Assembly (NCBI GenBank): GCA_016490735.1
Contig: JAEMWC010000094.1
Location: 1,442,501-1,506,500, forward strand
DNA from: Pachyseris speciosa
Taxonomy: Eukaryota; Cnidaria; Anthozoa; Scleractinia; Pachyseridae
Length of the DNA: 64,000 nt
Reading direction: 5' to 3'
Shown here: piece by piece, positions 1 through 11,624 of the stretch
How positions within the stretch are numbered: the stretch's first letter is position 1
How the letters are laid out: each line of letters starts with the position of its first letter
Program-made: the position numbers and the translations under genes
The notes under the pieces: model-generated
Database searches by the model: none
What the model was told of the DNA's origin: nothing
The model's input: the letters and a program-made list of their open reading frames with translations, nothing else

Positions 1-253
1 TGGACAAAGCGTTGCAAAAATGTGAATATAAACCAAGTTATCTTCTTGATGCTGCAGACTTAAAAGACTTCCATCGATATGACGGAGTGAAACGCCATGT
101 CCATAAAACCTTTTCCTTCCCGTTTCCCACTGTGGACGGTATTGTACGAGAAAAAATATTACCGAAATTTTACGCTGAAAACCGTTTAGATGAAGAAGAA
201 GCTTGGTCAGTCGTTTACAGGTATATGGATGCCCTGGAGATGAGCTATTCTGG
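1..253 (+). CDS. Gene 1, exon encoding end of PA14-side region (partial)
   Basis: Partial coding exon of a beta-1,4-N-acetylgalactosaminyltransferase-like protein (B4GALNT3/4 family: Golgi type II enzyme with PA14 and CHGN domains). The frame is open from base 3 and the 5' part is outside the window. The residues align closely with the end of the first exon of the second copy at 30539-31626 (shared CEY.PSY, KFY/TFVAE.. and YPF/FPF..V.G patterns). The exon ends at 253, followed by a GTAAGG donor, and the final GG joins the acceptor at 1663 in phase 2, exactly as in the paralogue. It lies between the PA14 domain and the catalytic domain. Family assignment is by recognition of the PA14/CHGN architecture in the paralogue; the exact substrate is inferred. 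Confidence 0.75.
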
Positions 254-1662
254 GTAAGGTTTCACATGTTGACTTATTTGGGCGTGTATTTATAGAAAAA
301 CTGTATTTTTGGCTTTTCTTACGCTCAAAGTTTGAATTAAGTTGAAAACATCCAACAAGTTGAAATTTTTCGTTTGAAACAGACATGATTCGGCAGTATT
401 TCCGTTAACAAGGCACATGAGAAGCTAGAGGCAAGATTTTATTGCGAAAGCGGCGCAGAACGCCGCATTCATGGAATATTTGTGGGAGATAGCACAAAGT
501 ACACAGAATGCTAACGAACCATAACGGCACCAAAAGGGAAAATGTCAGTGAATGATTACAAAGAAAGTTTTAAATTAACATAATACAGTTGATGATTTAA
601 TGAAGGTAGCTCCATTGTATATGTATAGACTTTTTTTATCTTAAGTTGGAAGCTGGTGGAAGCAATCGCTGGAGAACATAAAGTGAGACATTGCTGGGAA
701 TGTTGTAAATGTCCCATCAGCCGTGACAAGGTGGTGTGGGAAAATGATGAATTCTTGGTTTGCAACCACGTGACAGGGCGGCCATGTTGGAGCTCAAAAC
801 GATAGAAATTTTTTCGAACAATTTACATAAAAATAGAATTTAGTTCCCAGCGGAGAGAAAGGCCATTGTTCTTGACCTCCAACATGGCTGCCGTGACGTC
901 ACTTGCAAACCAGCAATGGTTTCGCCGACGCAGCAGGCTTTCAATTCCGCACACAAAATACTTGTGTAGCAAATAGGCACGGAGCCCAGCAGGGATAGGG
1001 TCTTTCACGCCAAACATATTACCGACTTTAAAAGATGAAAAAACTAACTTAATTTCTATGCGGTTATTTCAATAAAGTTGACATGGTGGCGAATCCTTTT
1101 TTGTGCGACAACAGGAAAAAGGCTAATGTAAGGTATTTTGAAGTAAAAGATCGGTGTGGTGTCAGAGACGGAAACTGGGGTATTAATATATCTTATTATG
1201 TTTTGGCATGTAGTAGTATCTCGGAGTATTTTTACGAGTTGTGCTGTATTTTGACGACCCCGTAGGGCGAGTCAAAATACAAACAACGAGTAAAAATACT
1301 CCACCATACTACATGCCAAAACATCCAACAAGAGATCTATTATCCGACTTGTATAGTAAACAAAGAATTTATAGAAAGAAAACTCTTTTTGGAAAAGTTT
1401 TGAGATCAAAATGGCTAAAAAAAAAAAAAAAGCCTGTGGCGGCCTAAACCTGTACAGCTTGTATAGACGACCTTCCCATTTAAATTAAAGAGACAGAGAG
1501 AAGTACAGAAAGAAAACCGCGCCGACGATCGAGCTCGCAGAGAGAGAAAGAGAAGGCAGAGACAAAGACAGACAGGAGTTGGCGTGATTTTTATTGATAA
1601 CAAATCGATTTAGCTCGGTTATCCTGATTATTAAACTGACTGATACTTTCTCTTCTTTGCAG
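254..1662 (+). other. Intron 1 of gene 1
   Basis: Non-coding. It is bounded by a GTAAGG donor and a TTTGCAG acceptor. It contains a palindromic element at 1199-1324 and, around 772-900, a pair of inverted 'gccatgttgga'-type segments that look like remains of another short inverted-repeat element. No convincing gene was seen. Confidence 0.7.
1199..1324. repeat. Palindromic MITE-like element
   Basis: Two arms of about 57 bp are inverted copies: ATGTTTTGGCATGTAGTAG at 1199 recurs as its complement ending at 1324, with the centre near 1261. It can fold into a long hairpin. No coding content. Confidence 0.7.
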
Positions 1663-2182
1663 CAGATACAAACTGGAATCCATTAGGCGTGTGGAGAAGA
1701 AAGAAGATCCTCAAAGAGGTGGACGGTACCTTCTTGAGCTCGTCATCTCAGATCTTAAAACTGGCCAAAATTATATTTTGGCAGAATATGTCTTCCAAAC
1801 TAACGGAAAGAACGTTCCTCTATGTTATCCCGAGGGCCTGCAGTGGAACAGGACAGCGGATGTCTATCTGATCCTTACGGCTAAGAATCTGGGACGCTGG
1901 GTACATCATTTCATCAAGAACGTGGAGAAGATTGTCCAGGAAACGAGAGATGAACATTTGCATGTGGTTATCTACGATTTTGAGAGCCCGGATATTAATT
2001 TAAAGCAGGCTTTCCAAAGAACGGCCTTGAACAACTACCAATTCATTATAAAACCTGGGCATTATTCTCGAACTGTCGCTTTCAGGGAAGCTATAGAATC
2101 GATAAAGAATCCTAACGCCATTGTTGTCACTATGGATCTGCATCTCGACATTGGAAGTCAGCTCATAAATGATATACGCAAG
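1663..2182 (+). CDS. Gene 1, middle exon: CHGN-type GalNAc-transferase catalytic part
   Basis: Coding exon of exactly 520 nt, the same length as the paralogous exon 26783-27302. It encodes the first part of the chondroitin N-acetylgalactosaminyltransferase-type glycosyltransferase fold: conserved RVEKKEDP, LAEYVFQ, WNRTADVYLILTAKNLGRWV, HLHVVIYDF and a VVTMDLHLDIGSQ segment whose DLHLD is a DxD-like metal/nucleotide-sugar site. The acceptor is TTTGCAG at 1656-1662 and the donor GTAGGT follows 2182, leaving phase 0. It is predicted to act in the Golgi lumen, transferring GalNAc to N-acetylglucosamine-type acceptors; that specificity is inferred from family only. Confidence 0.8.
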
Positions 2183-2197
2183 GTAGGTATGAGTAGA

Positions 2198-2256
2198 GAG
2201 GGAAGGGAGGGGATGGCAAGTGACAAGGAGGGAAGGGAGGGGATGGCAAGTGACAA
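2198..2256 (+). repeat. 30-bp direct duplication in intron 2
   Basis: The 30-bp unit beginning GAGGGAAGGGAGGGGATGG at 2198 is repeated immediately at 2228 with a last-base change. Simple local tandem duplication. Confidence 0.85.
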
Positions 2257-2398
2257 TTCATCTTTTAGAGCAAAAACATTTTTTGTAGGCACAAAACGTG
2301 GTAGATGGTTTATTCTATATATGCTCTCTTACAAATTGGTCTTGCAGTATCCGTTCATGAGTATGTATCAAATTTGCAACTGACCATATCTATCTCAG

Positions 2399-2521
2399 GT
2401 GAAGATATCGAAGGAAAACACAAAGAAAAACACGTCAAAAAAATCTCCCTACACGAAAGACGTACCGTCTCGGTTAAGACACCGGAAACCTTGTCAAGCT
2501 GATGTTAATGTTAGGGAGTAA
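2399..2521 (+). CDS. Possible alternative 3' terminal exon of gene 1
   Basis: A TCTATCTCAG acceptor at 2397-2398 is followed by a frame that continues the phase-0 donor at 2182 and stays open for 40 codons to TAA at 2519-2521. The encoded tail is strongly basic (KENTKKNTSKKS, RLRHRKP). Joining it would give a protein that lacks the C-terminal half of the catalytic domain encoded at 16332. It could equally be a chance open frame. No splice evidence exists beyond the acceptor and the phase. Confidence 0.3.
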   Translation: MKISKENTKKNTSKKSPYTKDVPSRLRHRKPCQADVNVRE

Positions 2522-3138
2522 GCGCAGTCATTAACAGGTAGCAGGTGTAACTTAATATGTTGTAGCTTGTTAACAATAGCCAGAAATGTCGGACAACGTG
2601 GCCGCAAGGTTGCGCAAAACGAACAAACACTGATTAAATATGGCGGTGGAAAATATAGATAATGTTTTTGTTGCTGTCACTTAAATTACAACTTTCCCCA
2701 GCTTAATAATTGTAAAGCAATGTTCTAACTACTGCCTTAAGTGATCGAAATATCACTAGAAATGGGAGACAACATCCCGGCTTACTAACGACTTACAGAC
2801 AGCTCTTACCTTCACACTTTTCTAAGTGACTGGAGAGAGAACATCCTTGCTCCGACATGTTTCTCCAGCATCCCATCCATCTATTACGCTCGCAAAACAA
2901 ACGTTGTTCTCTCAAAAAAAAAAAAAAAAAACCGCTAAGGCACTGACTTTTAAGAAGAATAACAGACTCTTTTGCAAGTGCGATATTTGAAGAAATGGAG
3001 CCATTACTGAGCCAAACGTGTCCCTGAAACGGTTTGTTTTCCTTCTACTTGGTTGCTCTCGGCAGCCATTTTGTAATAATACGGGAGGGATACATGAAGT
3101 ATATCTCGACATAAAGAAACCGCTGAATATGGAAACCG
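2522..3138. other. Intronic stretch, no gene seen
   Basis: Intron 2 of gene 1. Only an A/T-rich stretch and an A-run near 2914-2931 were seen; no supported gene or clear repeat boundary. Confidence 0.5.
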
Positions 3139-3640
3139 GCTCGCGATGCAAAACTTGTCCTTTCATTCAAAACACTGACAAAATATCGGGCCCTAAGCGA
3201 TCTGTTAAGATCACTGATCGTTTCACGTGTACCTCGTCCGCAAATGTTATCTATTGCATAACCTGCACATTATGCAAAACGTTATACATCGGCGAAACAG
3301 GAAGACGACTAGGTGAGCGATTCCGAGAACATCTTCGTGATGTTGAGAAAGATGACAAAGACGCATCCAAACCTGTCGCTCGGCAGTTTAATCTCCCTAA
3401 CATTCTAAACAACACATGTCGATCTCCGGCCTTTCCCTACATCAAGGTACCACGGAAAGCCGTAAAAATCTCGAGCAAAAACTGATCTTTCAAACTGGCA
3501 CTCTTAATCCCCACGGTATCAACGAGCGCTCTTCATTCAATTAATTTATTCCTGTTTTTCACGTTACCATGTTACCACCAATAGCGTAGCTCCATTTTCT
3601 GTATATAAACCATACACAACCCACAATTCCTCGATTCGTC
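3139..3640 (+). mobile_element. Penelope-like element, 3' fragment with GIY-YIG domain
   Basis: Fragment of a Penelope-like retroelement. It encodes the CxxC-containing linker (CKTCPFIQNT) and a GIY-YIG endonuclease core (TLYIGETGRRLGERFREHL), the nuclease that nicks the integration target in this class. About 500 bp match the longer copy at 29386-29898 almost base for base, including the non-coding 3' part. The frame breaks after FNLPN relative to that copy, and everything 5' of the linker is absent, consistent with the 5' truncation typical of target-primed insertion. Confidence 0.75.
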
Positions 3641-4854
3641 CCCCGTATACTAGTCGGGTGTGATGACCACTACATCATCAGGACAACCATGCTGGCAACA
3701 CGGCAATCGAAGATGTGATTTACGTGATCGAAGACGTGGTTTCCCGGGAAATTTTACTTTCAAGGTGACAAGGCAGGGGAAGCCTATAGCTCCATTTGAA
3801 ACCCAACTAAGGATCACGAATTCAACTTAGCGGATGACAAAGGAGGATCCAAGTATGGATACAGGCTTATTTCAATTAATTAAATACTGTATATAAAAGA
3901 AACCCTAACCCTATACATCCCAAATAATCATATGAAATCGAAGAAATGTTTGAAAGCAAATTTACCCTGAGAGGGATTTCGTGAACGTTGAAGCATACGA
4001 CTTCGGTAACGAAGACAAGCAACGACAACTATCTAACATCATTGATGGAATAGAAATCCAGTTTAACCAGGCAACCAGTCGAGTTCCCCTTCAGCCGCTT
4101 ATTCAGTCCAGTGCAGTGGTGAGCAGTGGCCACGTCTACAATTTCCATAACTGTAATGTGGTAATCAATCAAGGACAGGCTAACGCTTCATCGTCACTGC
4201 CATCTATGTACAACGAATCGAGATCTTGTCCGCAACCGTGTGTTTGGCAGCTCTTACATTTTGTGTAAAGTTTTAACTTTGTACATTTTCGCCTGAATTT
4301 CATGTAGGCCAGTTTTCTTTTGTCATATAATAAACTTTTAGGGACAATTTATACTTCAAAACGTGTTAACACGAAGACAAATACACAAATGGCCTCAATC
4401 GAATTTTAAGCGCATTTTACACGGACGCCGTTTTCAGTTCATTCATGTACGAAGATTTGACAGATGACTCTGAAACATTTTATAAACAGCAAGAAGGATT
4501 TCAAAGGGCTTTTTGTCTCGAAAAATTCAGAAAATTGTGAACTTTAGCCAAAATGTGTGCTTTGAACTTTTCAAAGCGAGGAGTTCTCGATATAACAAAC
4601 AAGTCAAAACCCATGATTGTGAGCATAATTTGTCACCCATAATATTAAAAGGCAATCAAATGGTATTTGCGTTTTGTCAAAATTCTAATAATTTCACTCG
4701 ACTAAAGGCTCGGGAGATTATATAAGAATTTTGACTAAACGCGCGTGAAATTATTTCCTAATTTCACTCAACACCATTTGATTACACATACTAATCTCTG
4801 CCACGGTAGCCGAGTGGCAGCGTTTGTAACGTAGATTATTGAGAAATTTCTTCG
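3641..4854. other. Intronic stretch, no gene supported
   Basis: An open frame at 3981-4268 (95 codons) has no recognisable domain. Two telomere-like AACCCT units occur near 3902, too few to mean anything. Otherwise AT-rich intronic DNA. Confidence 0.4.
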
Positions 4855-5105
4855 GTGATCTCCGTTCTGTTGCTTTGTATTGCTCGTATACTGCTTTTTG
4901 GATCATATTATCGACCAAATTCCTCCAACGTTACAAGCCTCGATGAGCTGGATGCATCATTGTTAAAACTTGGGAACAGCGTGTACAAAAATAACATCAT
5001 TGTTTCTGGTTATTTCAATGCTCCTGATATTAGCTGGGATACTGAATATTCAAGCCAATCTCCTTCCTCTGAGATAGACTGTTAGAAATAATTGATGATC
5101 ATGAT

Positions 5106-7049
5106 GTGAGTCAACACGTCAAAGAGCCAACTAGACGGGATAGAAATACACAAAACATCTTAGATCTAATTCTCTCCAATAATTCCAACATCATCGAAAA
5201 TGTCAGCGTCGTCCCTGGTATTAGTGATCACGACATTGTGTTATTCACTGTGAACACTTCTTGCCGAAGAAAGAAAAATGTCAAACGCAAAATATTCATT
5301 AGGAAAAAAGCCGACTCTACTCGCATTAAAGAAGAACTTACAAAACTATCATTTTATATGGATACTCGGGGCCTTAATTCAATCGACGACAAATGGAGCT
5401 GCTTCGAAGATAACATCCACCGTATAATGGATTCTTGCATCCCCTCAAAGTGGACTAGCTCAAGATATAATCTACCGTGGTTCAATCATTCCTTGAAACG
5501 TCTAGCCAGACGTAAACAAAGGCTTTATAATAAAGCAAAATCTTCTGGAAAACATAATGATTGGAAGGCATTCCGTGCAGCTAGAAAACTAATGCATAAA
5601 AGGCTTAAAGAAGCAAGGAACGCATATATTTCGGATTATTTAGGAGAAGCTATTGAAGAAAACCCTAAGCGATTCTGGTCATATATCAAACATCTGAATA
5701 AAGAAGAGCTGGGGTTTGCAGATTTCGAAATAAATGGCTCCATAATCAGCGATAATAAATCAAAGGCTGACATGTTAAACAAGCAATTTTTAAGTGTCTT
5801 TACTCAAGAAGACTTATCAAACATCCCTGATATTGGATACGACAGAATACCAGCTATTGACAGTCTGTCTATCACCATTAATGGAGTTGCAAAGCAGTTA
5901 TCGTTGTTGAGGACAAATAAAGCTTCTGGACCTGATACCATTCCACTGTGGTTTTTAAAAGAATATGCAGCTGAGATTGCTCCTATCCTAACTAATATCT
6001 TCCAAGATTCTATCGGTAGTGGTACCGTACTCAGTAGATGGAAATCGGCAAATGTATGTGGTGTCTTTAAAAAAGGGAAAAAGTCTGATCCTTCAAACTA
6101 CAGACCCATTTCTCTAACCTGCATAGCATGGAAAATTCTTGAACACATTGTACATAGCCATGTGATGAAACATTTTGAACATTATAACATACTAACAGAC
6201 TGTCAGCACGGCTTCAGATCAAAAAGATCTACAGAACTTCAATTAATACTTACTATTCATGACATTGCAAGTTCTCTACAACAAAACACATCTATTCATG
6301 CTGCTGTGTTGGACTTTTCTAAAGCCTTTGATAAAGTCCCACATCGACGCTTACTAATGAAGCTGGAGCGTTACGGTATCCATGGAAACCTCTTGTCCTG
6401 GATGGAATCTTGTCTGACTAATAGGGTCCAAACTGTCATCTGCGAGGGTGCAACATCTACCTCTTCCCCAGTGACCTCTGGCGTACCACAAGGGACAGTG
6501 CTAGGCCCGCTGTTGTTCCTAACATACATTAATGACCTGCCAGACGGTCTAAGCTCTACAGTTAAGCTGTTTGCCGATGACACTCTCTTGTACGGTGTGG
6601 TGGTTGAAGACTCAGATTGCGACAATCGCCAAGACGATCTCAATAAACTAGAAACTTGGCAAAATGAGTGGCAGATGCAATTTAACCCTTCTAAATGCAA
6701 CATCATCTGCATTTCAAATAAGCGAAGTCCTCCTGAACGGTCATATTTTTTCTGTGGGTCCAAACTCGAACAAGTAGACTCTGCATCGTACCTAGGAATT
6801 ACTGTTAACAGTAAATTAAAGTGGTCTGATTACATCTCATCTATCTCAAGCAAGGCGAGTCGATCCTTAGGGTTGATCAAGAGAAATCTCTGGAACTGCC
6901 CCAGGAAAGTGCGTGAAATGGCCTATACCAGCATCGTCCGACCCAAACTGGAGTACGCAAGTGCCTCGTGGGACCCACACTATAAAAAAGATATTTTAAC
7001 CTTGGAGAGAGTCCTTGCCTTCAAAACTACAACAAAACAGCAAGTGTGA
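5106..7049 (+). pseudogene. LINE reverse transcriptase open frame
   Basis: A 647-codon open frame covering the end of the endonuclease domain and the whole reverse transcriptase. Residues visible: the KKGKKSDPSNYRPISLT fingers motif, QHGFRSKRST, LDFSKAFDKV (first catalytic Asp), FADDT (catalytic Asp pair), and the thumb motif SYLGITVNSKLKW. The RT core itself is intact, but the protein is headless and runs into a frame change near its end, with the remaining C-terminus in another frame at 7046-7360. Confidence 0.85.
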
Positions 7050-7453
7050 CTGACATGTTATCTGATCTGAAATGGGACACCTTAGAAACAAGACGAAAGA
7101 AAAACAGATTGACTTTAATGTACAAATTTAGTCATAATCTAGTAGACATAAACACAGAAGAACACTTAATACCACACAGTGAATTAAGAACCCGCAACAG
7201 CCATGCTTTTAAGTATAGAATGCCAAAAGTTTCTAAGGATGTCTTTAAGTTTTCCTTTTTTCCTAGATCAATAACAGAGTGGAACTCACTGCCCGCTGAC
7301 CTAGTGAATTGCAAGTCATTATCTGATTTTAAGTCAAATTTAGGAAAGCACATGAAATAAGTCATCTAAATTATGATTTTGAATTATCATTTATTTATCT
7401 TGTTATTTGACATATTTACTTTTATTCAACTTATAATTAGAATTAGATTTTAT

Positions 7454-7454
7454 A

Positions 7455-7520
<66 letters not shown>
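7454..7520. repeat. (TA)n microsatellite
   Basis: Nearly pure alternating TA, with a C interruption near 7475. Confidence 0.9.
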
Positions 7521-7523
<3 letters not shown>

Positions 7524-7767
7524 TTAGCTTTTATGACAGTTGATGTGATGTCTTACGGGATTTTATCGACTTAATAAATGTAGATGTAGATGTAAATGTC
7601 GGTAAACGTTTTTACCAACAATTACAAAATGTATCGAGGAAGTTTGTTCCGTTACTCTGCCGTTGAAAAGTACAACGTTTCAATAGCGAGTTATGTTTAA
7701 AATTCAGGTTTGTTGCGTTACTCTGCTGCTGAAAAGTATAAGATTTCAATAGCGAGTGATGTTTACA

Positions 7768-7971
7768 ATAGACCTTTTTAGCTTGTAGATTTTGTTTTCC
7801 CAATGTAGAATGTAGACCATGTGATCTTCCCAAGGGGATCTGCCTTTTGTCTTTTCATAAATTATGCGTACATATGCACGTGAATAAGGCGAAATGAAAC
7901 AGTTCTCTAGGGTAACATCACGTGGTCTACAAAGGAAAAACAAAATCTACAAGCTAAAAAGGTCTATTTCG
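7768..7971. repeat. MITE with 32-bp terminal inverted repeats
   Basis: AATAGACCTTTTTAGCTTG at 7768 reappears as its exact complement ending at 7971, with at least 32 bp of match and a ~140-bp non-coding middle. A non-autonomous DNA transposon; family not identified. Confidence 0.75.
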
Positions 7972-8198
7972 GTGCAAAATAAATCAGCCTCGGAGTTAAG
8001 TTTTTTATTTTAGTCTAATTTCTTCACTATTGTGAGGAATTATCATGTTTAATATGCGTTTCGTTCAAGGTTTCAGTTTTTGAGAAGACTGAGTCCGCCA
8101 GGGAACGTCCCGTGATTTCCGTCGCTTTTCAATCTGCGCACAAGTTATTTTGAGTTATGCAAATTTGCCGTACTGGAAATAGTTAGCGATTGCCGATA

Positions 8199-8489
8199 TG
8201 TCGAGATATTTTTAGTTGCACTGTGTGACATTTAGTAAGATAAGTGATTTGCGTTAGGTGATTCCTTTTTTCCCGTGATCTCAATGTAGACCATGTAACC
8301 AATTAATCAGTCCATATATCATCACTGTCTAGGTTAGGGTGTGTCGCACGTCAGTGATAAAAGAAAACCAGCCAAGGAATATTATTCACTTCTGTCAATA
8401 AATCGGGACGAGATCAGTGATCATTGTAAGTGAAGGGAAAATAAACCGTGAAGTTAGCGTAAAACAGCATGGTGTTTTTAGCATTCGCA
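8199..8489 (+). repeat. BEL/Pao 5' LTR
   Basis: 291 bp, TG...CA ends. It matches the copy at 14194 with scattered substitutions and small indels, implying an old insertion. A shared GTGTGTCGCACGTCAGTGAT segment lies in the middle. Confidence 0.85.
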
Positions 8490-8535
8490 CCTCCGACGGG
8501 ACGAAGGAAACCGTTTTATTGGCCAGGAAGCCGAA

Positions 8536-9390
8536 ATGGAGAAACTCAAAGCGGACATTGGAGGTAAACTTAAACCTCTTGAATTTACATTGGGTAAAAC
8601 ACAAGACATACTAAATTCGGGTAATGTGCTTGCGATCAACCGTCACCGCGAGGCGCTGAGTACCATAGTGAACCAATTAGATCAGGGGCACCCAACGAGC
8701 CAAAGCAGCCAAAAGCTGTAGAAAGGCATTTTTAAGTACCTTATGGTGTTTGAAGTCTGTTTAAAGTGATGTTTTGGTTAGCTAGAAAACTTTGATCTGT
8801 TCGGATTCCCTAGCTGAAATGTTAACTGCCCGAAAATTTTAGGAAACAAAATCTTTCTTTGAGAAAATACTAGCTGAAGTTAACTTTCTAGGGAACCATT
8901 TTTTCTTTCCGAAAATGCTAGCTGACGTTTTTTACTGCCAAAAACAGCAATGACAATCTTTCCGAAAACCTCAGGAGTTATGATTTCCACATTACGAATC
9001 TTTTAGGCCACGTTTTACTTACGAAAATCTGAGTGCACTCTTTAATCGACGCCGAAAGCCTTAGGCGAACTACCCTCCACCGAACAGATATCTACCGAAA
9101 CTTGTCGTTGGGTGCCCCTGTTAGATATCCTAAAGCTTCAAGTTGTTGAAGAAAGGTTTAAAGCGGGCGATACCGAAGAGGATATCACGAAGTGGAGCAC
9201 AGAAATTGAAAACCAGGTCGCTCGAGTTGACATTAAAGTAACTCATATCAATGAACACTTGGCTAGTCTTAAATCAGAAGAAGATTTCAAAGCTCAAGAA
9301 GCCGAGAAGGAGCTTAAAGCGAAGGAGCGCGAAGATCAGCTTAAATTTGAACGCGCGCAGCTTGAGCAGAAACTGGAATATGAGCGATAA
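8536..9390 (+). pseudogene. BEL/Pao gag N-terminal region, interrupted by MITE
   Basis: The open frame 8536-8680 encodes a BEL-type Gag N-terminus with coiled-coil character. It is cut by the MITE at 8683-9120 and resumes at 9121-9390 with a highly charged helical stretch (EEDFKAQEAEKELKAKE). Further gag-like sequence with stops continues to about 9950 (LPKLTITKFNGS resembles the DUF1759 region typical of BEL/Pao Gag). Confidence 0.65.
8683..9120. repeat. 438-bp MITE with 6-bp target duplication (copy 1)
   Basis: The termini CAGGGGCACCCAACGA and its complement bound a non-coding 438-bp element. It is flanked by TTAGAT on both sides (8677-8682 and 9121-9126), a 6-bp target duplication. The same family, in opposite orientation, is found at 33125-33556. 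It splits the BEL gag frame, so it inserted after the retrotransposon. Confidence 0.85.
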
Positions 9391-10106
9391 ATAGAAGAAT
9401 CCAAGAAGGATCACGCAACGAAGCCAAGCGAAGCTAAGGCCAGCCCCGCCAGTGAGGGAGCGCGCACAATGCTACCTAAGCTAACTATTACAAAATTCAA
9501 TGGTTCCCATACGGATTGACTGCGGTTTTGGAACATTTACAAAGCTGAAATCGACAAATGTAGCAACATGGTGGCGGTAACAAAATTCACTTATCTTAAA
9601 GATCTTTTAGAACCCAAGTCAGAGCGGGAATAGATGGTCCCCCTTTCTCGAGCGAAGAACATTCTAAGAAACAAGTATGGGAAAACGTCTGAAATAGTGA
9701 ATGCATACGTCCAAAATATCATGGGGTTACCCGTAATCAGTGGGGCCAAGCCAGCGAAGATCCATCAATTCTATGAATCGCTCTCGTTCAATGTTCAAGG
9801 TTAAAGAAGTAAATGGCTATGTTCGGATGTCGATTGACAAATTACCAGGGATCAGAGGGGACTTGGTCAGAACAGACGAAAACTGGCAAGAATGGGAATT
9901 CCGAAATTCGTGTACGTCCTCCAGAGATGGACAGAAAGAAATCCTCTAACCATCAGATCACGTGACAAGCCCTGGCGTGTTCAAATGCGTTTAACACTCA
10001 ATTAGGCGACGCACGTCCTCGTGGATGTGTTTACTGCGACAGCACTGATCACAAGCCACACGAATGCAATAAAGTTTCCGATCCTAGCGAAAGAAGGAAG
10101 ATTTTC

Positions 10107-10514
10107 TTGAGAAAACGCCTCTGCTTTAACTGTGCCGGAGATGATCACAGGGCGACGGAATGCAAGAGCAGGAAAACGTGTTTGTTTTGCAAAAGAAGAC
10201 ACCACACCTCCATCTGTGACAGAGGAAACGCAGACAACTCGATAACAGCTACGCGAATTGGCGATGGTCGGGTGGTGTACCCGGTGGTTGTCGTCGAAGT
10301 TGTAGGAGTAAAATGTCGTGCCCTTCTAGATTCCGGCGCAGGAAGTTCGTACGCTTCTGCCGCACTGCTTGAGAGAATTGGTGCAAAACCTCATCATTCT
10401 GGGTTACGCAAGATTGAGATGATGTTGGACGCGAGCAGTCGAGCGATGGAAGTTTATCGGATCAAACTTAACTCGGTGAAGGGAAACTTTGAGCTGGAAG
10501 CAGAAGTCACTTAA
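10107..10514 (+). pseudogene. BEL/Pao zinc knuckles and aspartic protease
   Basis: Two CCHC-type zinc knuckles (CFNCAGDDHRATEC and CLFCKRRHHTSIC) are followed by a retropepsin core with the catalytic LLDSGAGSSY motif. A stop at 10512 separates it from the RT frame. Confidence 0.8.
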
Positions 10515-10532
10515 GGAGAGAAAACGCACCTC

Positions 10533-11624
10533 ATGATGTTGGAGAACCCTCGCTACAAGAAGCTCGTAAAGAAACACACTCATCTAAAGGGCGTGACCAT
10601 GGATGACAACGACGAGAGTCCCCGCCTACCAGTGTACATCATCCTAGGAAACAGTGAATGCCCCAGAATCAGCACCACCGAACCTCAGCGTGTGGGAAGA
10701 GAATGGGATCCTGTAGCAAGTTATACAAAGTTGGGCTGGACTATCACTTCGCCTGGTAAAGAAATCGACACCACCAGTATGCTCCTCACACAAACGCCCA
10801 GAGTTGACTATGAGGAACTTTGTAAGCTAGATGTTCTCGGGTTGGCATACTCGCCTTCAGGGGATCAGTGTGTGGTCTACAATGAGTTTAAAGAACAGCT
10901 ACGGAGGAGCGAAGAAGGGTGGTATGGAACCGGTCTCCCGTGGAAGGGAAATCATTCCCCCTTGCCAAACAACAAGGAAGGAATCCTACGCAGACTCGCT
11001 AGCCTCGTACGGAAACTCGAGAAGAATGGGTCCATCGATGATTACAATGCTGTGATCCAGGAGCAGTTGGCTGAGGGAATAGTTGAGCGCGCCCCAAACT
11101 CTGTTGAAGGACGGGAATTCTATATTCCACACAAGGGAGTCCTGCTAGAAACCGCTGAAAGCACTAAGCTGAGAATAGTATATGATGCCTCTGCAAGGGC
11201 CTGGGACGGTGCGCCTTCTCTTAACGAATGTCTTAACACTGGTCCGCCGCTTCAAAACCAACTATGGAGTGTGTTGATTCGAGGGCGTTTCAATCCAATT
11301 GCCATCACTGGAGATATCAAGAAAGCGTTCTTGCAAGTCAGAATCCGACCAGAAGAAAGAGACGCTCTCAGGTTCCACTGGTTAAAGAACATCGAGACCA
11401 AGGAAGTTGAGACACTCCGCTTCATAAGAGTTCTGTTCGGTTTGGGTCCCTCACCCTTCTTGTTGGGAGGGGTTATTGAGCAGCATTTGGATACCTGGAA
11501 CCCCAAGCAGCCTGAGATAGTACGCGAAATAAAGAAGAATTTGTACGTGGATGACCTGATAAGTGGTGGGACGACAGTACCCGAAGGGAGAGAGATGAAA
11601 AATACACACAGAGATCTTTGCTGA
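10533..11624 (+). pseudogene. BEL/Pao reverse transcriptase
   Basis: 363 codons. Pao-type RT with LRIVYDASA, a GDIKKAFLQVRI motif bearing the first catalytic Asp, FGLGPSPFLL and the YVDDLISGG catalytic motif. The frame ends shortly after YVDD, whereas an intact pol would continue. Confidence 0.85.

Larger units (their letters stand above)
4855..7598 (+). mobile_element. Non-LTR retrotransposon (LINE, CR1/L2-like), 5' truncated and broken
   Basis: The tail of an apurinic-type endonuclease domain (ISWD, then LDLILSN and a SDHD motif near 5225-5236) is followed by a reverse transcriptase at about 5900-6800 with palm motifs (LDFSKAFDKVPH, SGVPQGTVLGPLLF, FADDTLLYG) and a C-terminal region. The 3' end carries short TGTAGATG-type repeats at 7573-7598, common for CR1/L2 relatives. 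The endonuclease is interrupted by a stop at 5083-5085, and the frame changes near 7030-7046 in the C-terminal part. A (TA)n microsatellite sits in the 3' region. It lies in intron 2 of gene 1 and is not expected to be active. Confidence 0.85.

Noticed and set aside
3895..3925. Telomeric AACCCT repeats
   Set aside because: Only two units; insufficient for a telomere remnant.
3981..4268. 95-codon open frame as a host gene
   Set aside because: No domain, splice signals or homologous copy in the window; lies among transposon fragments.
4800..4840. tRNA D-arm-like GGTAGCCGAGTGG
   Set aside because: No box B or cloverleaf downstream; chance or old SINE fragment.
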